Shown here piece after piece: positions 6,007-9,296 of a stretch of DNA of 9,296 bases. Source of the stretch: Lachnospiraceae bacterium. GTDB taxonomy: Bacteria > Bacillota > Clostridia > Lachnospirales > Anaerotignaceae. The position numbers and the translations under genes were made by a program. The stretch lies in assembly GCA_028695945.1 (NCBI GenBank), contig JAQVIB010000071.1, positions 1 through 9,296 of the forward strand, in the 5' to 3' direction. Each line of letters opens with the position of its first letter. Position 1 is the first letter of the stretch. The notes beneath the pieces were generated by a model. The model searched no databases and was not told the DNA's origin. It saw nothing but the letters and a program-made list of their open reading frames with translations.

Positions 6007-6088
6007 TGCTTCCCTACGACGGTATTAACCGTATCAGGTAAAAAAGAGTTGAAAAAATTCTCTCAGCCGTAAAACGGCACCCCTAGCA
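6007..6088 (-). ncRNA. TPP riboswitch (THI element) controlling thiW-thiD-thiM
   Basis: The minus strand carries the conserved TPP aptamer blocks in order: GGGGTGCC, a GCCG/CGGC hairpin, CTGAGA, a variable AT-rich arm, ACCTGAT, an ACGG-TTAATA-CCGT stem-loop and CGTAGGGAAGC. The outer stem P1 closes with TGCT (6088-6085) and AGCA (6010-6007). The CTGAGA and ACCTGAT segments are the pyrimidine- and diphosphate-binding parts of the known structure. It lies downstream of a good promoter and upstream of a terminator and of thiW, a standard cis-regulatory arrangement. Bound TPP should reduce expression of the operon. Confidence 0.97.
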
Positions 6089-6107
6089 CATATTTTAAGT
6101 TTTAATA

Positions 6108-6136
6108 AGTTTACCACCAATAAAAATAAAAATCAA
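6108..6136 (-). promoter_or_regulatory. Promoter of the riboswitch-thi operon
   Basis: On the minus strand TTGATT (6136-6131) and TAAACT (6113-6108) are 17 bp apart, and TGG directly precedes the -10 box, forming an extended -10. The start point would fall near 6101, about a dozen bases before the aptamer, which fits a riboswitch leader. Confidence 0.6.
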
Positions 6137-6186
6137 TTGCATATGTAAGTTTTTTCTTAATATTATATTAAAATACAAAGATCGCA

Positions 6187-6215
6187 TTGAAGCTTTAGCA
6201 ATATTAATATACAAT
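6187..6215 (+). promoter_or_regulatory. Candidate promoter of uppP
   Basis: TTGAAG (6187-6192) and TACAAT (6210-6215) are 17 bp apart. Initiation near 6222 would give a leader of about 77 nt. The promoter is divergent from the thi operon promoter, about 50 bp away. Confidence 0.5.
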
Positions 6216-6220
6216 GTGTT

Positions 6221-6237
6221 AGTTAAAGTTATTAACT
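6221..6237. repeat. Short inverted repeat at the uppP start point
   Basis: AGTTAA (6221-6226) and TTAACT (6232-6237) flank AGTTA, immediately downstream of the uppP -10 box. It could be an operator or a small 5' leader hairpin. At 6 bp in AT-rich DNA it may also be chance. Confidence 0.3.
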
Positions 6238-6285
6238 GCCTACTGAAAAACGTTGGTACAGACTTATTTTTATTTGAAATGATTT

Positions 6286-6290
6286 GGAGG
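6286..6290 (+). promoter_or_regulatory. Ribosome binding site deciding the UppP start
   Basis: GGAGG lies 8 nt before the ATG at 6299. An in-frame TTG at 6284 overlaps the site and is not a plausible start. Confidence 0.85.
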
Positions 6291-6298
6291 AAAGATTA

Positions 6299-7120
6299 AT
6301 GACAGAGTTTTTTAAAGCAGTGCTTTTTGGCATAGTGGAGGGTATAACAGAGTGGCTGCCAATAAGCAGTACGGGACATTTGATTTTGCTAGATGAATTT
6401 GTGAAGCTGAATGTAAGTGCAAGTTTTTTGGAGATGTTTCAGGTTGTAATTCAGCTTGGTGCAATACTTGCAGTTGTAGTGTTGTATTGGAATAAACTGT
6501 GGCCGTTTGTACGAAAAAATGGAGAAATTAAGATTAAGAAAAGTACATTTCTTATGTGGTGCAAAATTGTTGTTGCATGTATCCCTGCCGCAGTTGTTGG
6601 GTTACTGTTTGATGACAAAATAAATGAATTATTTTATAACTATCAAACCGTTGCCATTGCGCTTATTGTGTTTGGTATTATGTTTATAGTGATAGAGAAC
6701 AAAAACAAGCACATGAAGCCACACATAAATAGCATTAATGAAATTACGTTTAATACGGCTATTATCATTGGATTTTTTCAGCTTATAGCGGCTGTTTTTC
6801 CTGGAACATCACGTTCAGGTGCTACAATTGTTGGTGCATTGCTAATTGGAGTATCCCGTGTGGTTGCGGCTGAATTTACTTTCCTTTTAGCTGTACCAGT
6901 TATGTTTGGTGCAAGTTTACTTAAAATACTGAAATTTGGTGCAGGGTTTACAGGTGCAGAGGCTATGATTTTAATAACGGGCATGGTTGTTGCATTTATT
7001 GTATCTGTTTTGGCAATTAAATTTTTAATGTCATATATTAAAAAGCACGATTTTAAAATATTTGGGTGGTACAGAATTGTGCTTGGGATACTAGTACTTG
7101 GTTATTTTATGCTAATATAA
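6299..7120 (+). CDS. uppP: Undecaprenyl-diphosphate phosphatase UppP (BacA)
   Basis: This 273-residue integral membrane protein dephosphorylates undecaprenyl diphosphate to the monophosphate, recycling the lipid carrier for peptidoglycan and other wall polymers. Overproduction gives bacitracin resistance in other bacteria. The two family signatures are intact: EGITEWLPISSTGHL at residues 14-28, with the glutamates E14 and E18 and His27, and PGTSRSG at 168-174 with Arg172. These line the active site in known BacA structures. Hydrophobic segments are spread along the whole chain (for example 49-65, 87-104, 117-132, 152-167, 190-211, 222-243, 256-272), and the length is usual. The start is ATG 6299, as GGAGG at 6286-6290 precedes it. 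The gene has its own promoter and a strong terminator, so it is a single-gene unit between the thi operon and the metal operon. No link with either neighbour is evident. Confidence 0.97.
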   Translation: MTEFFKAVLFGIVEGITEWLPISSTGHLILLDEFVKLNVSASFLEMFQVVIQLGAILAVVVLYWNKLWPFVRKNGEIKIKKSTFLMWCKIVVACIPAAVVGLLFDDKINELFYNYQTVAIALIVFGIMFIVIENKNKHMKPHINSINEITFNTAIIIGFFQLIAAVFPGTSRSGATIVGALLIGVSRVVAAEFTFLLAVPVMFGASLLKILKFGAGFTGAEAMILITGMVVAFIVSVLAIKFLMSYIKKHDFKIFGWYRIVLGILVLGYFMLI

Positions 7121-7125
7121 AGGTG

Positions 7126-7164
7126 AAGCCGTAGGAGAAAAATATCTTACGGCTTTAGTTTTTT
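7126..7164 (+). terminator. Intrinsic terminator after uppP
   Basis: AAGCCGTAGGA (7126-7136) pairs with TCTTACGGCTT (7145-7155) with one G-U pair around an 8-nt loop, followed by TAG and six T residues (7159-7164). It isolates uppP from the arsR promoter, whose -35 box begins 2 bp later. Confidence 0.88.
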
Positions 7165-7165
7165 A

Positions 7166-7194
7166 TTGACAATTAATAGTTCGCATAGTAATAT
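7166..7194 (+). promoter_or_regulatory. Promoter of the arsR-ATPase operon
   Basis: A perfect -35 TTGACA (7166-7171) is followed after 17 bp by TAATAT (7189-7194). The start point is expected near 7201, inside the operator at 7200-7217, so a bound repressor would block initiation. A second -10 candidate, TATAAA at 7192, has poorer spacing. Confidence 0.65.
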
Positions 7195-7199
7195 AAATG

Positions 7200-7217
7200 C
7201 ATGAACAGATATTCATG
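7200..7217. promoter_or_regulatory. Operator 1 for the ArsR/SmtB-type regulator
   Basis: CATGAA (7200-7205) and TTCATG (7212-7217) are perfect inverted repeats with a 6-bp spacer. The core TGAACAGATATTCA (7202-7215) has the 14-bp TGAA...TTCA form typical of SmtB/CzrA operators. It overlaps the predicted start point of the arsR promoter. Confidence 0.75.
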
Positions 7218-7237
7218 TAACGAAAGGAAGTGTTTTC

Positions 7238-7588
7238 ATGGAGATTAAAGACTTTATGGTTTTCCAAAATTCCATGCAAGGAATTGATGAAAATTTAAAA
7301 GAAGAGTTTATATATGATGTGGCAGATTTTTTTAAAGTGTTTGGAGACTCTACAAGAATAAAACTTTTACATTTACTTTTGGAATGTGAGATGTGTGTAG
7401 GAGATATTGCTGATAGATTAGATATGACTCAGTCTGCGGTTTCGCATCAGCTTAGGGTATTAAGACAGAACGATTTAGTAAAGTATCGAAAGGAAGGAAA
7501 AACGGTTTATTATTCTTTGGATGACAGCCATGTGGAAAATGTGCTTAGGCAGGGAATTGAACATATTAAACATAAAAAAGGGTATTAA
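7238..7588 (+). CDS. ArsR/SmtB-family metal-responsive repressor, CzrA-like zinc sensor
   Basis: This 116-residue winged-helix protein should repress its own gene and the downstream metal exporter and release DNA on metal binding. The ArsR core starts at VADFFKVFGDSTRIKLL (28-44), with the recognition helix around TQSAVSHQLRVLRQNDLV (64-81) and the wing YRKEGKTVYYSL (83-94). The C-terminal helix carries D96, H98, H109 and H112, with the same spacing (D-x-H, +11, +3) as the alpha-5 zinc ligands of CzrA (D84, H86, H97, H100). C50 and C53 lie at the alpha-3 region, but the CadC-type CVC motif is reduced to CVG, so a cadmium-type alpha-3N site looks incomplete. Zinc (or cobalt) is therefore the most likely inducer. 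ATG 7238 has AAAGGAAG at 7223-7230. Operators lie upstream of it and again before the ATPase. Confidence 0.94.
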   Translation: MEIKDFMVFQNSMQGIDENLKEEFIYDVADFFKVFGDSTRIKLLHLLLECEMCVGDIADRLDMTQSAVSHQLRVLRQNDLVKYRKEGKTVYYSLDDSHVENVLRQGIEHIKHKKGY

Positions 7589-7612
7589 AAAATATCGCAG
7601 TTTTTTAATACC
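7581..7612 (+). repeat. Perfect AT-rich hairpin over the arsR stop codon
   Basis: GGTATTAAAAAA (7581-7592) and TTTTTTAATACC (7601-7612) are a perfect 12-bp inverted repeat around an 8-nt loop. The left arm contains the last codon and stop of arsR. The T-run is inside the stem and not after it, so it is not a canonical terminator. It may be a weak terminator, an mRNA 3'-end stabiliser or a processing signal that lowers ATPase expression relative to the repressor. Confidence 0.5.
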
Positions 7613-7630
7613 TATAGTTTTGTAGTATAT

Positions 7631-7646
7631 ATGAACGGTTGTTCAT
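7631..7646. promoter_or_regulatory. Operator 2, upstream of the P-type ATPase
   Basis: ATGAAC (7631-7636) and GTTCAT (7641-7646) are perfect inverted repeats with GGTT between. The core TGAACGGTTGTTCA has the same 14-bp TGAA...TTCA form as operator 1. It lies about 30 bp before the ATPase start. AT-rich sequence just upstream (TATAGT, TATATA) could supply a promoter, but no well-spaced -35 box is evident. Confidence 0.7.
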
Positions 7647-7676
7647 GGGAACAAATATTAAAATGAGGTGACAATT

Positions 7677-9296
7677 ATGGAGAAGATGATTATAGCATTA
7701 AATGGACTTACATGCTCTAACTGTGGAGGTAAAATTGAGCGTGATACACAAAAGCTTAAAGGGGTTAAAAGTGCAAATTTAAACTTATTTAAGCAAGAAC
7801 TTGAGGTTGAGGTTGAAGCTAATGAATTAAAAGAAAAGGTATTTGAAGATGTAAAGAAGATATCTAACAAGTATGAACCAGATGTGAAAGTAGGGATAAA
7901 AGAAAACAACAGTGGAGGACAAAACTATTTGAAGAAATCCCATAATCAAGAAGAGAAACACTGCCATTGCGGAGAAGACAATCATCACGAAGAGGAGCAC
8001 TGTCATTGTGCAGAAGACCATCATCACGAAGAAGAACACTGCCACTGCGGAGAAAACCATCATCATGAAGAGGAAGCACACCACCATGGAGAGGAATCAA
8101 ATTTAAGAAATACAATCATTAGGTTTGCTATAGGTATTGCATTATTTATTGCTGCAGTTGTTGTAAAAGAGCCACAATGGCTGAACACAGGGTTTTTTAT
8201 GGGTGCTTACTTTGTTTTTGGCGGAGATGTACTTTTTCGTGCAATAAAAAATATTTCTAGAGGTCAGGTTTTTGATGAAAACTTTTTGATGTCTATTTCC
8301 ACAATAGGAGCAATTGCCACAGGTGAAATGCCAGAGGCTGTTTTTGTAATGCTGTATTATCAGGTTGGCGAAACTTTTCAAGATTTGGCAGTGGAAAAAA
8401 GCAGAAAGTCAATACGAAGCCTTATGGATATAAGACCCGACCACGCAAACCTAGTTGTTGGTGAAAAGATTGTTGAAACCAAGCCAGAGGAGATATCTTT
8501 AGGAGACATTATTGTGGTTAAACCAGGTGAAAGAGTTCCTCTTGACGGTGTAGTAATTGATGGAGAAAGTGCTTTAGATACATCGGCATTGACGGGTGAA
8601 AGCGTTCCAATAATGGTACGCTTAAATAGTGACGTATTAAGTGGAAGTATTAATACAAGCGGACTGCTGAAAATACGTGTAACACAGGTTTTTGCTAATT
8701 CTACAGTTGTGAAAATACTGGAGCTTACCGAAAATGCGGCAGCAAAAAAGACAAAAACAGAACAGTTTATAACGAGGTTTGCTAGAATTTATACACCCGC
8801 TGTTGTAATTGGTGCAGTTGCTTTGGCGTTTATACCACCAATATTTACAGGAAGTTCGGATTTAAAAATGTGGATAGGCAGAGCCCTTATTTTTCTTGTT
8901 GTTTCTTGCCCATGTGCATTGGTGCTTTCAGTTCCATTAGGATTTTTCTCTGGAATAGGAGAGGCTTCAAAAAACGGAATACTTGTTAAAGGAAGTAACT
9001 ATTTACAAGCATTGTGTCAAATTAATACAGTAGTTATGGACAAAACAGGAACAATTACTGAGGGCGTTTTTGAGGTTACCGAAATTAAAGCCAACCATTT
9101 TAATGAAAAAGAATTGCTTAAGGTTGGGGCATACGCTGAGAAAATGTCCAATCATCCAATTGCAAAGAGTATTGTTACGAAGTTTGAAGAAGACGAAGTT
9201 GTTGAGGTGTCAAAAATTACTGACTATCAGGAGATTGGTGGATACGGTGTATGTGCTGTGGTAGACAGTAAAAAAATATTTGCTGGCAATTTACGT
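7677..9296 (+). CDS. zntA: P1B-type heavy-metal (Zn/Cd/Pb) transporting ATPase, N-terminal 540 residues (cut by the right edge)
   Basis: The frame is open from the ATG at 7677 to the window end. GAGGTGA at 7665-7671 serves as ribosome site. The protein should export Zn2+, Cd2+ or Pb2+ across the inner membrane using ATP. Domains in order: a heavy-metal-associated domain at about 4-72 with LTCSNCGGKIE (C13, C16); a His/Cys/Glu-rich linker at 89-137 with three 13-residue repeats; membrane segments from about 143; the actuator domain with TGES at 306-309; the CPC metal-site motif at 411-413 in the sixth segment; the phosphorylation motif DKTGT at 455-459 (Asp455); and the nucleotide-domain HP motif at 493-494. 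LSVPLGFFSGIGEASKNGIL after CPC fits the Zn/Cd/Pb subgroup and not copper pumps. About 160-200 C-terminal residues, with the hinge motif and last membrane segments, lie beyond the window. The CzrA-like regulator and two operators support zinc control. CadA is an alternative name. Confidence 0.95.
   Translation, partial: MEKMIIALNGLTCSNCGGKIERDTQKLKGVKSANLNLFKQELEVEVEANELKEKVFEDVKKISNKYEPDVKVGIKENNSGGQNYLKKSHNQEEKHCHCGEDNHHEEEHCHCAEDHHHEEEHCHCGENHHHEEEAHHHGEESNLRNTIIRFAIGIALFIAAVVVKEPQWLNTGFFMGAYFVFGGDVLFRAIKNISRGQVFDENFLMSISTIGAIATGEMPEAVFVMLYYQVGETFQDLAVEKSRKSIRSLMDIRPDHANLVVGEKIVETKPEEISLGDIIVVKPGERVPLDGVVIDGESALDTSALTGESVPIMVRLNSDVLSGSINTSGLLKIRVTQVFANSTVVKILELTENAAAKKTKTEQFITRFARIYTPAVVIGAVALAFIPPIFTGSSDLKMWIGRALIFLVVSCPCALVLSVPLGFFSGIGEASKNGILVKGSNYLQALCQINTVVMDKTGTITEGVFEVTEIKANHFNEKELLKVGAYAEKMSNHPIAKSIVTKFEEDEVVEVSKITDYQEIGGYGVCAVVDSKKIFAGNLR
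7959..8075 (+). repeat. Three 39-bp in-frame tandem repeats coding a His/Cys metal-binding linker
   Basis: Codons 95-107, 108-120 and 121-133 encode HCHCGEDNHHEEE, HCHCAEDHHHEEE and HCHCGENHHHEEE, directly abutting. A degenerate fourth unit, AHHHGEE, follows. The nucleotide copies differ mainly at third positions (TGC/TGT, CAT/CAC, GAA/GAG), so the amino-acid pattern appears conserved while the DNA has drifted. Such linkers are known to bind metal or buffer it in P1B ATPases. Confidence 0.9.

Larger units (their letters stand above)
5920..6298. other. Regulatory intergenic region between thiW and uppP
   Basis: This stretch of nearly 380 bp contains no convincing gene. From left to right it holds the thiW leader, the intrinsic terminator (5967-5999), the TPP riboswitch (6007-6088), the minus-strand promoter (6108-6136), an AT-rich stretch without evident signals (about 6140-6185), and the plus-strand uppP promoter with a small inverted repeat (6187-6237). 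Confidence 0.85.

Noticed and set aside
7238..7588. Arsenic-sensing ArsR
   Set aside because: The CVC-type alpha-3 arsenic or cadmium site is incomplete, whereas the alpha-5 D/H/H/H zinc ligands match CzrA, and the partner gene is a Zn/Cd ATPase and not an arsenite pump.
7959..8075. 39-bp repeats as a CRISPR array
   Set aside because: The units abut without spacers, are in frame and encode a conserved peptide inside a P-type ATPase gene.
7827..8115. Antisense open frames opposite the His-rich region of the ATPase
   Set aside because: They arise from the repeated CAY/TGY/GAR codons read backwards, giving low-complexity Met/Phe/Val or Leu/His strings, and have no ribosome site. The plus-strand frame contains all conserved ATPase motifs.
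9070..9264. Plus-strand open frame near the right end
   Set aside because: It is an out-of-frame shadow of the P-type ATPase, which remains open through this region with the DKTGT and HP motifs.
7677..9296. Copper-transporting ATPase (CopA)
   Set aside because: The CPC context and following LSVPLGFFSGIG segment, together with the zinc-type regulator and the His-rich linker, fit the Zn/Cd/Pb subgroup better. The last membrane segments that would settle this are outside the window.

Overview
This window is AT-rich chromosomal DNA from an anaerobic, low-GC, spore-forming type of Firmicute, most likely class Clostridia. The pointers are a CwlD-type spore-cortex amidase, a DUF1292 protein, a TPP-riboswitch-controlled thiW salvage operon, strong AGGAGG-like ribosome binding sites and ordinary sigma-A promoters. 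I cannot name a genus. No phage, transposase, CRISPR or toxin-antitoxin gene is visible.

Layout. Positions 2-274 (+) are the C-terminal end of cwlD. A well-formed promoter then precedes a DEAD-box RNA helicase (353-1579, +) and a small acidic DUF1292 protein with a Cys/His-rich N-terminus (1650-1961, +). The next 200 bp hold a cluster of inverted repeats that can fold into a branched structure, followed by a strong intrinsic terminator, where the plus-strand genes meet a minus-strand block. That block reads, in transcription order from the right: promoter, TPP riboswitch, intrinsic terminator, thiW, thiD, thiM, an HD-superfamily hydrolase, and then, from its own promoter, a LysR-type regulator (5919 down to 2163). 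To the right everything is again on the plus strand: uppP (undecaprenyl-diphosphate phosphatase, 6299-7120) with its own promoter and terminator, then a CzrA-like ArsR-family zinc sensor (7238-7588) and a P1B-type Zn/Cd/Pb-exporting ATPase that runs off the right edge (7677-9296).

How the genes work together. The thi genes form a salvage route: ThiW is the substrate-binding S component of an ECF transporter for the thiazole moiety, ThiM phosphorylates the thiazole alcohol, and ThiD phosphorylates the hydroxymethylpyrimidine moiety. The riboswitch should stop transcription at 5967-5999 when TPP is plentiful. ThiE, which joins the two halves, and the ECF energising module are not in the window. 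The metal module is a classic autoregulated pair: two 14-bp TGAA...TTCA operators lie over the arsR start region and just upstream of the ATPase. The ATPase carries one CxxC heavy-metal domain and a linker with three near-identical 13-residue His/Cys repeats.

Most of the window is well-known biology. The least explained items are the multi-hairpin element at 1988-2111, the triple GTTGATA arrangement at the lysR promoter, the perfect AT-rich hairpin on the arsR stop codon, and the missing thiE with an HD hydrolase in its place.
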